From Candidatus Eisenbacteria bacterium (lineage in GTDB: Bacteria; Eisenbacteria; RBG-16-71-46; CAIMUX01; JAHJDP01), in assembly GCA_018831195.1 (NCBI GenBank), contig JAHJDP010000077.1, positions 1 to 64,000 on the forward strand: a stretch of 64,000 nt of DNA. The letters run 5' to 3'. The translations under genes and the position numbers were made by a program. Shown here piece after piece: positions 1 to 9,063 of this stretch. Each line of letters begins with the position of its first letter. Position 1 is the stretch's first letter. Below the pieces are notes generated by a model. It did no database searches. It had not been told where the DNA came from and saw only the letters and a list, made by a program, of their open reading frames with translations.

Positions 1-1824
1 AACGTAGTCATCGGGCATATCCCATGTTCCGTTTTGGTCAAAATCAATCCATCCATACAGCAGGCCTTCGGTCGAAGCCGTAACATTGACGGTCGCTGTT
101 GAATCCGCGATGAGAGGCGACACAAAGAGGACTCCGTCTTCGTCGTCATTGTTATTATTGTCATCCCCTTGCGCTCCGGCATCGGGCACGCCGTCCGCTT
201 CAGCATCAATCTGAGTGCCCAGGTAGACATCAGGATCTATCAGATGGCGCGCGCCGTTATTCGCCAGCAGCGTCGGATAGGCCGGGTCGGGCGCATCGCC
301 GAAGTCGTACTCGGGAACTTCATCCTTCTGGTTGGTAAAGACAGCCCTCACCGTTTCACCAGCTTCCAGAACGAATGTCGCCGTACGCGTCTGCAAATCA
401 TATGTGCTGTTATCATCGTCGAATGTGATATCTGTCAGAGTCCATCCGGATAACGGGGATTCGACCGATGTATAGGTACCCGGCTGGAGATCTGAGACAA
501 TAATTTGTCCGCCGTTGGTGATTGAACCGGAAGCATCTCCAGTAAAGGTGAACAGGTCGGTCGTACTGACATCCGTCACCTTCTCGACCATTATCGACCC
601 TGTCTCCGGCGCAGTACCGGCTCCTTGAACATCAAAGGTATAATAACCTTCGTTGGAATCATTACTTTCGATGATTAAGGTTGTGACATATGTCCCCGTC
701 AGGTAGGGAAAGAATTCAACTCCCAATGTGGTTGAACTGCCGGATGCAATCGACATCACACCGGGAATGATTCCCCATATTGCGGCGACTGATCCACCTT
801 GGTTGTGGACATCCTGCGACAATCCGATGCTCGTGATATTGAGTGTGGCTGTTCCCGTATTATGGATTGTAAATATCTTTGTAATGGATCCGGTATTGAT
901 CTCCAAGCCGCCTATATCCGTCCAATCGGCGGTGCTGGGAGTCGTGTCTCCGTTGGTGATGGATATGCCATTGCCTCTTACATCGATCTCCGGCTCCTCA
1001 TCAATCTCGCCTGTGCCCTGAATCGAGAAGTTATACGGATTCTCATTGGCATCATCATTGTCGATGCTGATGGTGGCTGAACGCAGTCCCGAAGCACCGG
1101 GATCAAAGCGCACCGTGAATGTCGTGGTTCCGCCGCCGCTGGAAACTGTGGGTGCGGGCTCCACAGTGACTAAGAAATCGCCGGCATGCGCGCCACCGAT
1201 GTTGACTCGGGGAGAGCCGAAGAGATTCAAGACCATGCTACCGGTATTTCTAATTGTAAATGTATGATCGTGCGTCCCGCCCGACACGGAGACAGCTCCA
1301 AAATCGGTATCATCTGCTGTCGAGGGCGATGTATCTCCATCACTGATAGAAATCGAATTGCCCTTTACGTCCATCTCAGGCTCTTCAGGCTCCTGCCCCT
1401 CAGGCTTATCCCAAAACTTATTACCGGTAGTGGTTTGCTGTGACAAGGGCACAGAGACGTCATACTGAATTTGATTGCTATTGATTACCGTGCCGTCGGG
1501 TGAAGTGGCCCCCACGGAATAGTAGTCGGAAAGATCAACCTCCACGATATTGTAATATTCCCATCCTTCTTCGACCGCGAGCGAATACCATCCCTGGGCG
1601 TCGGTCTGTGTTTGATCAATTTGAACCGTAAGCTGGCCGGAATTATTGCCCCCGTAGAGCTTGACGGTGACACCGCTCAACGGCGCGGCTGCTGGTGGTT
1701 CTACACCCAAATCGCCCGAGTAAACACGGCCCGAAAGGAAGTCCTGAGCAAAACTCTGGGATGCGAATACTAAAAAGAAGAGGATGCAATTAACAAAAAT
1801 TCCAAATAGGCATCGCAGTTTCAT
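1..1824 (-). CDS. Large secreted protein with choice-of-anchor and GEVED-type domains (3' end beyond the window)
   Basis: The minus strand is open from an ATG at 1824 to the left edge, about 608 codons, with no stop. A GAGAGGGAG ribosome site lies just upstream of the ATG. Residues 1-26 form a signal peptide ending in SQSFAQ. Next comes a carboxypeptidase-regulatory-like Ig fold (start RVYSGDLGV), two copies of an ASPM/Hydin-like choice-of-anchor domain (each begins EPEIDVRGN or EPEMDVKGN and carries FTIRNTGS or FTIHNTGT), a prealbumin-like stretch, and a GEVED-type domain (YDFGDAPDPAYPT, then an Asp/Asn-rich run and WIDFDQNGTWD). Such proteins are extracellular and often carry a C-terminal sorting tail, which would lie outside the window. 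The function is unknown; adhesion or surface display is a guess from the architecture. Confidence 0.85.
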   Translation of the reverse strand, partial: MKLRCLFGIFVNCILFFLVFASQSFAQDFLSGRVYSGDLGVEPPAAAPLSGVTVKLYGGNNSGQLTVQIDQTQTDAQGWYSLAVEEGWEYYNIVEVDLSDYYSVGATSPDGTVINSNQIQYDVSVPLSQQTTTGNKFWDKPEGQEPEEPEMDVKGNSISISDGDTSPSTADDTDFGAVSVSGGTHDHTFTIRNTGSMVLNLFGSPRVNIGGAHAGDFLVTVEPAPTVSSGGGTTTFTVRFDPGASGLRSATISIDNDDANENPYNFSIQGTGEIDEEPEIDVRGNGISITNGDTTPSTADWTDIGGLEINTGSITKIFTIHNTGTATLNITSIGLSQDVHNQGGSVAAIWGIIPGVMSIASGSSTTLGVEFFPYLTGTYVTTLIIESNDSNEGYYTFDVQGAGTAPETGSIMVEKVTDVSTTDLFTFTGDASGSITNGGQIIVSDLQPGTYTSVESPLSGWTLTDITFDDDNSTYDLQTRTATFVLEAGETVRAVFTNQKDEVPEYDFGDAPDPAYPTLLANNGARHLIDPDVYLGTQIDAEADGVPDAGAQGDDNNNNDDEDGVLFVSPLIADSTATVNVTASTEGLLYGWIDFDQNGTWDMPDDYV

Positions 1825-2103
1825 AAACTCCCTCTCAGACTTTAAGTATGAGCCGGCGAATCGATTGTCGGAGTGGCATTCACCCGCTGCGGACAAAGCG
1901 AGTCTGACGATCTGCGCCCTCCGGCAAGGGTGGCACTTTGAATTAATCTCAGGATGTTTATCGGCAAACAGCGATACATCCGTAATTTTCATTCCGGGAG
2001 GGTTCCGATCCCCACCGAGGACGATGCCTTCGAAAATCCTAACGCATTCAATGCCAAAATGTTCTGCAGGAGAATCCGCAGGCGCCCGGGGTGACGGCAC
2101 CGG
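1825..2103. other. Gap with no intact gene; possible decayed 5' part of the following esterase remnant
   Basis: The 279 bases between the divergent surface-protein gene and the next plus-strand frame hold no recognisable RNA or complete gene. Plus-strand translations are interrupted in all frames. Because the downstream frame looks like the 3' end of an esterase, this stretch may be the eroded start of that gene, but I cannot recognise esterase motifs here. Confidence 0.35.
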
Positions 2104-2826
2104 ATGCAGAAGGCCGTGAGACCGCTCATCGGCCTGTCCTTCAACCTATTCTTATTCGGAACTCTCCGCTTCATGATCGATAGGGAGCTAATCACAGGCG
2201 GCGCGCAGCACTATCGCGGCGGTTATCGAAAATGTGGTAATATTTACCTTCGAATGCGCGCATGGATCCGACGGCACGCTGGGCGTGTGGCCTCAGTGGA
2301 ACCGGGTTATTTTCTGGACGAGGATGAAAACGGGGTTGCTGACGCCATCGACGAGCTGCGAGCCATGCGCGATGTGATGCTGAACCAGGGCTTCATCCTG
2401 GATGAGGACCTCATGGTCGTCGAGGACGAGGGGGACCAGCACAGCGAGGAGTACTGGGCCGCAAGATTCCCGATCACATTGCAGTACCTCTTCCCTTACA
2501 CAATATCCGCAGTCCCTTCAGGTGATGTCAGCGACACTTCGCTTGGCCGGCTCGTCATCCAACCCAATGTCCCCAACCCCTTCCATCCGCTGACGGTTCT
2601 GCGCTACGAACTCACCGCGTCCGCGATCGTGTCCTTGCAGGTCTTTGATGTCGGGGGCCGGTTGATTCGGACGCTGATAAGTTCGGCTCCCAGCGCAAAC
2701 GGAACTCACTTTGTGGAGTGGAATGGCCGAGACGACGAAGGACGACAGCTTCCCTCCGGAGTGTACATTTATCGGGTGACCGCCGGCCAGGACCAGGCGA
2801 CCGGGCGCGTGAACCTGCTGCGGTGA
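2104..2826 (+). pseudogene. Remnant of a secreted alpha/beta-hydrolase (esterase-type) with FlgD-like sorting tail
   Basis: The frame runs 240 codons. From about residue 70 it reads like the end of the esterase D/enterochelin esterase family: LRAMRDVMLNQGF, then EDEGDQHSEEYWAARFP and LQYLF, matching the family's usual acidic-His-Asn/Ser-Glu-x-x-Trp ending with the catalytic His (here H in DQHSEEYW). Residues about 155-240 are a FlgD/Por-like tail (NVPNPFHP, GGRLIRTL, WNGRDDEGR, PSGVYIYRV). There is no signal peptide, no nucleophile Gly-x-Ser-x-Gly elbow, and the first 60 residues resemble nothing. I infer a 5'-truncated gene; an intact small protein cannot be excluded. Confidence 0.5.
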
Positions 2827-2846
2827 CGTCGCCTGCTGATACCGGT

Positions 2847-4031
2847 TCACCCCCCATTGCGCATCGCGATGGGCAGCTCTGTCCCGTGATTCATAATCTC
2901 TATGTACCCGGAGTAGCAGAAGATTCGATTGCGTTTGCGAGAAGTCAGCTCCTGTACAATACCTAAACTCGCCAGGTGCCCCAAACTTTTGTTAATTGTT
3001 GCAGGAGTGATTCCTGTCATCTCCGCCAATCTGCCTGAAGTCACGATAGGACGCTCCATGAGCGCCCGGTGAACCCGCAATGTTGATGCGGCGGCTCTGC
3101 CCAGAGCGCCGATTTTATCGCGATCCTCGCCGGCCAAGTCCACAAGTTGTCTCGCCGTGTCAACCGCCTGGCCCGCCGTCACAATAACCGCTTCGGCAAA
3201 GAAATCGAGCCAGGCTTCCCAGTTACCGCTCAATCGAATCTCATTCAACAACTCGTAATAGCGTTGCCTGTGCGTCTTGAAATAGAGGCTCAAATAGAGC
3301 ATCGGCTTACATAACACATTTTTTTCGCACAAGAGCAAGGTAATTAAAAGGCGGCCAAGACGACCATTGCCATCCAAAAACGGATGGATCGTCTCGAATT
3401 GTACATGAGCCAGCGCCGTTTTAAGGAGCGCAGGCGTGGCGACCGGTTGATCATGGAGAAACAACTCCAGCTTTCCCAAACACTCCAGCACCTTCTCTGC
3501 CGGCGGCGGAACGAAAGCGGCATTGCCCGGGCGGGTGCCGCCTATCCAATTTTGGGTTTGGCGAAATTCTCCGGGTGTTTGGTTCGAGCCTCGCCCCTTC
3601 GAGAGCAACTCCCGATGCAACTCCTTGATCAAGCGCAGAGAGATCGGAAATCCGTTCGCCAGCCGGCTCAGACCATGGTACAAGGCCGCCGCATAATTGC
3701 TGACCTCCCGCACATCATCCAATGGCACGCCGGGCACCACATTCATTTCAAAAAGCAGGAGCTCAGAAAGCGAGGACTGCGTGCCCTCGATCATCGAAGA
3801 AAGCACCGCCTCCTTGCGGACATACATATATAGAAACAAGGAAATATCCGGTATGAAGCTTGAAATGCTATCCAGACGCCCAAGCGCCAGCAGCGCCTCG
3901 TCGAATTTGCTACGCAATTCCGGCGTCCATTCAATGGGTGGAGCAGGGGGCAATGGAGCGGGGACAAAAGCCCGCGCCTTTTCTCCCACCGTTGATATGG
4001 TCGCGTAATACCCCTGGAGTTCTCGTTTCAT
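2847..4031 (-). CDS. Fic-domain protein (AMPylase-type) with C-terminal winged helix
   Basis: Fic proteins transfer AMP or other nucleotide moieties to target proteins. Residues 216-227 read HPFLDGNGRLGR, the complete active-site motif with catalytic His and phosphate-binding Asn/Arg. Residues 78-83 (SSMIEG) match the inhibitory helix motif [S/T]xxxE[G/N], placed N-terminally as in class II Fic proteins, so activity is probably autoinhibited. The last 80 residues (after VHRALMERPIVTSGRLAEMTG) form a winged helix-turn-helix (TPATINKSLGHLASLGIV), implying DNA binding. The length of 394 residues fits the family. No antitoxin gene is adjacent. A 14-base inverted repeat just upstream suggests autoregulation. 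The gene converges on the esterase remnant 20 bases away. Confidence 0.92.
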   Translation of the reverse strand: MKRELQGYYATISTVGEKARAFVPAPLPPAPPIEWTPELRSKFDEALLALGRLDSISSFIPDISLFLYMYVRKEAVLSSMIEGTQSSLSELLLFEMNVVPGVPLDDVREVSNYAAALYHGLSRLANGFPISLRLIKELHRELLSKGRGSNQTPGEFRQTQNWIGGTRPGNAAFVPPPAEKVLECLGKLELFLHDQPVATPALLKTALAHVQFETIHPFLDGNGRLGRLLITLLLCEKNVLCKPMLYLSLYFKTHRQRYYELLNEIRLSGNWEAWLDFFAEAVIVTAGQAVDTARQLVDLAGEDRDKIGALGRAAASTLRVHRALMERPIVTSGRLAEMTGITPATINKSLGHLASLGIVQELTSRKRNRIFCYSGYIEIMNHGTELPIAMRNGG

Positions 4032-4057
4032 AACTCGACAGATCCTATAATTAGATC

Positions 4058-4099
4058 CCTTGTTGTTTTAGCTTGAGGCTCTATTCTAAAATAACAAGG
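4058..4099 (-). promoter_or_regulatory. Long inverted repeat upstream of fic, probable operator
   Basis: Two 14-base arms (CCTTGTTGTTTTAG at 4058-4071 and CTAAAATAACAAGG at 4086-4099) are complementary with one mismatch and flank a 14-base spacer. The centre-to-centre distance is 28 bases. The site lies 27-68 bases upstream of the fic ATG, where its promoter should be. Since the Fic protein carries its own winged helix, binding by that domain is the simplest reading. It is AT-rich and lacks a T-tract, so a terminator is unlikely. Confidence 0.6.
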
Positions 4100-4188
4100 A
4101 GTGGGGTGAGGGTCAATCTGGGATATCGAAGTTGTCATATCAGCAGAGACAGAAAACTTAACTTCTTGCAGTAACAGCAGTTAACCAG

Positions 4189-4535
4189 TGGAGGCGGCGG
4201 GAATCGAACCCGCGTCCGAAAGAACCTCAGCAAGAACATCTACGTGTGTAGTCCGTCGTTTAATCTCGCAGTTTAGAACTCCGGCGGACGGGATTTCCAA
4301 ACCACCAGCCTGTTAGTTTCGCTACTGCTTCCAGGCGCCGCAGCGGCTAGCCCACCTATATGGCGCCCTACCAGACCCCCGGCAGGCGCGGGATCTGGGG
4401 ACGAGCTACCTAACGAATTAGGCGGCTAATGCTAACTCAGTGTCAGCAGTTGTTTTTTCCCACTTGTTTAACGAGCCAGCGGGACCTCGACACGCAGTCC
4501 AAACCTTGTATTCTCCGTCGAAACCTTTCGCCCCC
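4189..4535 (-). ncRNA. ssrA: tmRNA
   Basis: The 5' end GGGGGCGAAAGGTTTCGACG and the 3' T-arm GGTTCGATTCCCGCCGCCTCCA are both present. The seven 5' bases (GGGGGCG) pair with CGCCTCC at the 3' end, with one G-U. The messenger part reads, before its stop TAA, the tag ending TTADTELALAA; the LAA end is the usual proteolysis signal. The exact resume codon cannot be fixed by eye. The 3' CCA is not encoded (CTGG follows the discriminator A). At 347 nucleotides it is a normal one-piece tmRNA. Its protein partner SmpB is encoded at 17574-18080, about 13 kb away. Confidence 0.96.
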
Positions 4536-4874
4536 TTCTTTCATAGATAGAAACTTCGCCACAAATTATTCACTCATGCTAACGAATATCATACACCACA
4601 TTGCCTTCGTTGTTGCGCTCTTTGCGAACGCCAATATGGAGATTCGCACCGGCACGGCCGAATTTTCAGCAAATCGGGGTTTCCCCCTCGGTCTGGCGTA
4701 TCTTATTGCCAAACTTGTTATTATGGCACCACAGCGCACAAATAACTCCCGCGTCATTCAGCTCTCGAAAAATAAATCGTGAGCCTGGAATCAGCGCCCG
4801 AACCATGGGCGGCCAGCTCTGTCCAATAATCTTCGGCCAAATCCTGCTACCGAATCAAGATTGAAGAGCTTGCC
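4536..4874. other. Intergenic stretch upstream of tmRNA
   Basis: This 339-base gap separates the tmRNA 5' end from the stop of the next minus-strand gene. It should contain the tmRNA promoter (TATCTATG about 15 bases before the RNA is a weak -10 candidate). Short open frames on both strands show no family features. Confidence 0.4.
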
Positions 4875-5936
4875 CTAGCGACAGATCCGCTGAGCCTTAT
4901 AAAACCATCCCGGCGAGTTCGTGGCTGGGGTATCTTTGATTTTGAATTGCCAGACGATTTCCCCGGAATTCGTTATCTCGAATATCACCGAGTCGTCTGT
5001 ATCCTCGAGAACCCCGACTATTAGGGTATTTCCGTTTGGCAGCCGATCTCCATCTCGCGAAGTTCTGAGATGATCACGATGATATTGCCATACCGGCTGC
5101 CCGATATTGCGGTCAAGTTCGACAATCTGGTACGGAGCGTCCCGCTGCAGGCAGATTAGAAGCTGATTGCCGTTTTGCATCTCTGGCTCATGAGGATCAT
5201 GACCCAATGGATTGGTCGTTGGATAGAGCTCCTTCCAGTCAAACTCCCAAACGACAGCGCCTTGCGGCTCGATCTCGATTGTCAGCGAGAAGTTCCTCAA
5301 ACTCAACAATGTGTTTCCATTCTGCAGCCGGGTTGCCGCATTCGTATGAATCCATCCTTCGCGATCGCAACTAATATATGGTTCATTATTGTAATGGTCA
5401 CTTGCCTGCCAGGACCAAATAACTTCTCCCTGGGGATTTACTTCTTTGACTTGTGTATCCCCAAACCGGTCCCCGGCGCCAAAGACATAAATCGTGTTTC
5501 CATTCGGCAGCCGGTCGGCATCATGAGACACTTGACTGTCGAGATGAGACCACGCAACATCCCCGTCTCGATCAATTTCGTAGATGCCATAACGCGGTAA
5601 AACAAAGAGGATGTTTCCGTTTGCGAGTAGCTCAACATCCATCCCCGGCTGATGATACGATTTGACATCATCGGGAATGTCATACTCCCAGACGATCTCC
5701 CCGTTCATGTTGACTTCAACAAGACGCGGGGCAGTAGTATCGTGCAAATCGGCGAAGAGGGTCGTGCCATTGCAGGCCTTTGTGGCGTCGTAGACATCGA
5801 CGTAGAACTCTCCCGCCTGGATTTCAGGTTCGGGAGAACCGGTTGGATTGTTGTCTTCTTCACAAGCTGAAAGGACGACAAAGAGAATTATTGCGAGAGC
5901 TAATGTTGCCGGGGTAAAGCGCGGCCGGTTAATCAT
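4875..5936 (-). CDS. Lipoprotein, arylsulfotransferase-like beta-propeller
   Basis: The 353-residue product begins with a lipoprotein signal: hydrophobic residues 11-24 and lipobox LSAC with Cys25, followed by EEDNN. The rest is repeated short blades such as LVEVNMNGEIVWEYD, VKEVNPQGEVIWSWQ, TIEIEPQGAVVWEFD and IFEITNSGEIVWQF interspersed with RLPNGNTIYV-type strands, the pattern of arylsulfotransferase (ASST) and PQQ-like propellers. A HDPHEPEMQNGNQLL segment resembles the conserved His region of ASST-like proteins. Whether it transfers sulfate is not shown; many such proteins are uncharacterised. The stop is followed by the tmRNA region, so the gene is monocistronic. Confidence 0.8.
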   Translation of the reverse strand: MINRPRFTPATLALAIILFVVLSACEEDNNPTGSPEPEIQAGEFYVDVYDATKACNGTTLFADLHDTTAPRLVEVNMNGEIVWEYDIPDDVKSYHQPGMDVELLANGNILFVLPRYGIYEIDRDGDVAWSHLDSQVSHDADRLPNGNTIYVFGAGDRFGDTQVKEVNPQGEVIWSWQASDHYNNEPYISCDREGWIHTNAATRLQNGNTLLSLRNFSLTIEIEPQGAVVWEFDWKELYPTTNPLGHDPHEPEMQNGNQLLICLQRDAPYQIVELDRNIGQPVWQYHRDHLRTSRDGDRLPNGNTLIVGVLEDTDDSVIFEITNSGEIVWQFKIKDTPATNSPGWFYKAQRICR

Positions 5937-6168
5937 CGCATCCTCCCAAACCTGCTAAGCCTAGGAAATTTCTATACCTGTTAACGGCGGGTCAATCGGG
6001 TTTGATTCGGGATTTAGGGGATATAAATATACAAAGGACTCACGGCAAGTTACAATATTTCGTCGCTATCCAATAACCGCTTGACTCATTAGCAATTACA
6101 GCCATAACCAGGGCCATAGCATATCAATGAATCTACATAACCCACCATGTTTTCTGAATAAAAAGATC

Positions 6169-7932
6169 TTAACGTATAAGTATCACCTTCACAGCTTCCG
6201 ACGTCTCGACCGCGTTGTTGAGACGTATCCAGTACATTCCGTCACTAACAGTCGCCCCACTTCCGTTGCATCCGTCCCACCGGACCCGATGCAAACCCGG
6301 CTCCAATGCGCCCAAAGGGATTACTCTCACAAGCCTCCCGCTCAGGTCGTGGACGGTCATCATCATGGGATACGAAACGCGGCTCTCCAATGCGAGCTCA
6401 ACCGACCGATGGAATGGGTTGGGCGCCAAAGAATGTATCGCAATGTTGGGGACCTTCGAATTGCGAACCGGCTGGGGATCCTGAGCAGAGGCCACAGGCA
6501 AACTCTTGATCCCGACGCTGTGTAACTGCCCTAACGCCATGGCTACAAAATCGGCATTGGGCTCGGGAACGTCACACTGGTGGTAGAAGTTCCACCCCCA
6601 GGCCACGATCGATCCGTCGGATTTGAGACCCAGGCTCTGGAGTCTCCCGCCCGCCACGGCCACAAAATCTGCGTTGGGCGCTGGGACATTACACTGGCCG
6701 TAGTGATCCCACCCCCAGGCCACGATCGATCCATCGGACTTGAGACCGAGGCTGTGCTCGTATCCCGCCGCCATAGCGACGAAGTCCGTATTGGGCTCGG
6801 GAACGTCACACTGATGGTAGTAGTTCCGCCCCCAGGCTGCTATCGATCCGTCGGACTTGAGACCCAGGCTGAAATTGTCCCCTGCCGCCACGGCCACAAA
6901 ATCTGCATTGGGCTCGGGAACGTCGCACTGGCCATAATCGTTTGTACCCCAGGCCACGATGGGGCCATAAGACTTAAGAGCTAGGGTGTGGCCCTGGGAT
7001 TCAGGGGCAAAAAAATCCAGGCCCGCCGCGACGGCAACATAGTGAGCATTGAGGGGAACGTAGCAATCGCCACAGTCTCCCCAGGCTACGATCGTGCTGT
7101 CGGATTTAATACCCAGGCTTCGGTTCTGCCCCCCCGCCACGGCCACAAAATCAGCGTTGGGCGCCGGGACATCGCACTCGCCATAAGAGTTTTGCCCCCA
7201 GGCCATAATTGATCCGTCTGATTTGAGAGCCAAGCTGTGTTTGGTGCCGGCCGCCACGGTTGTGCAGATAGCGTTCGAATCCGGGATTTCGCATTGGCCA
7301 CTGGTGCAATCTCCCCAGGTCACTATGGTTGCGTCGGATGGGTCTGGTGGGTCGGAGGGGCAGGCTGGGTTTTCGCCCTCAATCTCACCGAATCCTTGAA
7401 TAGAATCTTCCCGAGGATCACTTGTACAATCTACGACGCCGCTTGGACCAACTGGATGGGGGCCCAAAGGAATGACACCACCATAGTTGTAAGTACCAAA
7501 GTAATAGACCGGTTCCATGTAGCCATACAAGCAATCAGGCGACCAGCTCACCGCTGTACCCTCACCAGGGCCAGGCCATCCAGATGTATGGATTTCGAGA
7601 GCACCGGGAACGCAAGCACCAGTGTAGCCGATGTAGTTATCAGCCATATTGAAAACACCGAGGCCAAAGATGACGGTATTGAAGTTGGGCGTGTTTCCCG
7701 GTGGAGAAACGACAACCACCAAATACCAGCTAATCCCATTAGAGTCTGGAAGCGCACTTGGATTCAAGTCGTCGCAGTGTTCAGGAATATCAATGGCGCC
7801 ACACGGATCACCATTCGTCTCTACACCGAGCACATTCCCCTGGATTGCTAAGGTAACACCTGCGTTGGGCCCGGCAAAAGCAACGCTCGCGGCAAGCAAA
7901 AGATATAGACAAGCATAAAGGATCACTCGCAT
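6169..7932 (-). CDS. Secreted RCC1-repeat beta-propeller with FlgD-like sorting tail
   Basis: The start at 7932 is preferred over an ATG 14 codons upstream because GGAGG lies 8-12 bases before it and it directly begins a signal peptide (MRVILYACLYLLLAASVAFA). The product has 587 residues. Residues about 200-475 hold seven RCC1-like units of about 39 residues, each with the core IVAWGxxxxGQCDVPxPNADFVAVAAG and SLGLKSDGS, which should close into a seven-bladed propeller. Residues about 500-587 form the FlgD/Por-like tail (LAPNPFHRS, SGRLVRVI, VRWDGCNGSG, DGMYWIRL, VILIR). RCC1 units in bacterial secreted proteins are usually binding scaffolds; the partner is unknown. The units are also similar at the DNA level, pointing to recent amplification. 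Confidence 0.88.
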   Translation of the reverse strand: MRVILYACLYLLLAASVAFAGPNAGVTLAIQGNVLGVETNGDPCGAIDIPEHCDDLNPSALPDSNGISWYLVVVVSPPGNTPNFNTVIFGLGVFNMADNYIGYTGACVPGALEIHTSGWPGPGEGTAVSWSPDCLYGYMEPVYYFGTYNYGGVIPLGPHPVGPSGVVDCTSDPREDSIQGFGEIEGENPACPSDPPDPSDATIVTWGDCTSGQCEIPDSNAICTTVAAGTKHSLALKSDGSIMAWGQNSYGECDVPAPNADFVAVAGGQNRSLGIKSDSTIVAWGDCGDCYVPLNAHYVAVAAGLDFFAPESQGHTLALKSYGPIVAWGTNDYGQCDVPEPNADFVAVAAGDNFSLGLKSDGSIAAWGRNYYHQCDVPEPNTDFVAMAAGYEHSLGLKSDGSIVAWGWDHYGQCNVPAPNADFVAVAGGRLQSLGLKSDGSIVAWGWNFYHQCDVPEPNADFVAMALGQLHSVGIKSLPVASAQDPQPVRNSKVPNIAIHSLAPNPFHRSVELALESRVSYPMMMTVHDLSGRLVRVIPLGALEPGLHRVRWDGCNGSGATVSDGMYWIRLNNAVETSEAVKVILIR

Positions 7933-8129
7933 AGCTCGATCCTCCAAAAAATTGTTCAATCGTCGAAACATCACACATTCATTTTACCGCTTACATTTTA
8001 TACGATTAGCTAATTATCTACAAGGGGCAACCATAGATGATGAGCGACACTGAAAAGTCGGATCGCCAGAACGTCAGCCAAAAACCAAAAGGACTCACAG
8101 CCATCGCCGCAAGTCCTTGTCCAACACAG

Positions 8130-8202
8130 TACACCGCCAGGGACTCGAACCCTAAACCTGCTGATTAAGAGTCAGCTGCTCTGCCAGTTGAGCTAGCGGT
8201 GC
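8130..8202 (-). tRNA. tRNA-Lys (CTT)
   Basis: On the minus strand GCACCGC pairs with GCGGTGT (one G-U), followed by discriminator A. The D-arm is GCTC...GAGC, the anticodon stem-loop GCTGA-CTCTTAA-TCAGC gives anticodon CTT, and the T-arm carries GGTTCGAGTCC. The CCA end is not encoded. It stands alone, opposite to the tRNA cluster downstream. Confidence 0.95.
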
Positions 8203-8329
8203 ATAAATCTGGGATTTTCCCTTCCAGACAGAATCAGAGCCTAGTGAATCGCCGGAATCCCGTCAACCCTTAGGCGCTCCAACCGGCGGAACAGCCTCAT
8301 ATTTCTCGAGATAGGCCCGTCGCCGGAGC

Positions 8330-8824
8330 CTAGAACGGGAGGTCGTCATCCTCATCCGATGAATACGAGGTCTCGCCCCCCACCGGTTCGGGCATGCTGG
8401 CGGATGCGTTCGCCCCGCCGGCATCAGCCGGGTAACCGCCGCTATCAGATTGGTAGCCGCCATCGGATGGGTATCCGCCACCAGCGCCGGCATCCCCCCG
8501 TTGGCCGAGAAAGACGATCCGATCGGCGACGATCTCGGTGGTTTGGCGCTCCACATTCTGATTATCGGTCCATTTTCGGGTCTGGAGCCGCCCCTCAACG
8601 AAGGTCTGGCGCCCCTTCTTGAGGTACTCACTGGCCGTCTCCGCCTGCTTCCCCCAAACAACAATCCTATGCCATTCCGTGCGTTGCTGCTTTTGACCGT
8701 CCCGGTCGATCCAAACCGCATTGGTGGCCATCGTGAAGTTCGCGACCTTTGATCCACCCGGAGTATGGCGCAGCTCAGGGTCCCGTCCCAGATTGCCAAT
8801 GAGGATAACCTTGTTGTAGCTCAT
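8330..8824 (-). CDS. ssb: Single-stranded DNA-binding protein
   Basis: SSB coats single-stranded DNA during replication, repair and recombination. The start at 8824 is chosen because AAGGAGGG precedes it and the family begins MSYNKVILIGNLGRDPE; a longer frame upstream adds 32 residues of unrelated sequence. Residues 1-105 are the OB fold (GNLGRDPELRHTPGG, VANFTMATN, TEWHRIVVWGK, GRLQTRKW). A Gly/Ser/Tyr-rich linker follows and the protein ends DDDLPF, the acidic tip that recruits partner proteins. The length of 164 residues is typical. Confidence 0.97.
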   Translation of the reverse strand: MSYNKVILIGNLGRDPELRHTPGGSKVANFTMATNAVWIDRDGQKQQRTEWHRIVVWGKQAETASEYLKKGRQTFVEGRLQTRKWTDNQNVERQTTEIVADRIVFLGQRGDAGAGGGYPSDGGYQSDSGGYPADAGGANASASMPEPVGGETSYSSDEDDDLPF

Positions 8825-8948
8825 GAAGCCCTCCTTGCAAGGGGTTTTCTCCCAACTCCCGGATCCCGTGCAAAGTGATCCAGTTGACATGGGAGAGATT
8901 TCTGTTTTATCTTGAATCACGCGAGGCCAAAAGTCACCTCTTCTAGAT

Positions 8949-9023
8949 CGGGGTGTAGCGCAGCCCGGTTAGCGCACCTGCTTTGGGAGCAGGATGTCGG
9001 AGGTTCAAATCCTCTCACCCCGA
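8949..9023 (+). tRNA. tRNA-Pro (TGG)
   Basis: Acceptor arms CGGGGTG and CACCCCG with discriminator A close the cloverleaf. The anticodon arm CCTGC-TTTGGGA-GCAGG gives anticodon TGG, and the T-arm holds GGTTCAAATCC. No CCA is encoded. It is the first of three tRNA genes in a row on the plus strand. Confidence 0.95.
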
Positions 9024-9025
9024 CT

Positions 9026-9049
9026 GGATGACCTACCGATAGGTCATCC
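9026..9049 (+). terminator. Perfect hairpin between tRNA-Pro and tRNA-His
   Basis: GGATGACCT (9026-9034) and AGGTCATCC (9041-9049) form a 9-base-pair stem with a 6-base loop directly after tRNA-Pro. There is no clear T-run behind it (only GGTTTTGG a few bases on), so it may be a processing or attenuation hairpin rather than a strong terminator. Confidence 0.4.
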
Positions 9050-9063
9050 GCGAAGGTTTTGGT

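Noticed and set aside
6580-6984. Plus-strand frame antisense to the RCC1 repeats
   Set aside because: It is a shadow kept open by the repeated sequence; signal peptide, propeller units and sorting tail are all on the minus strand.
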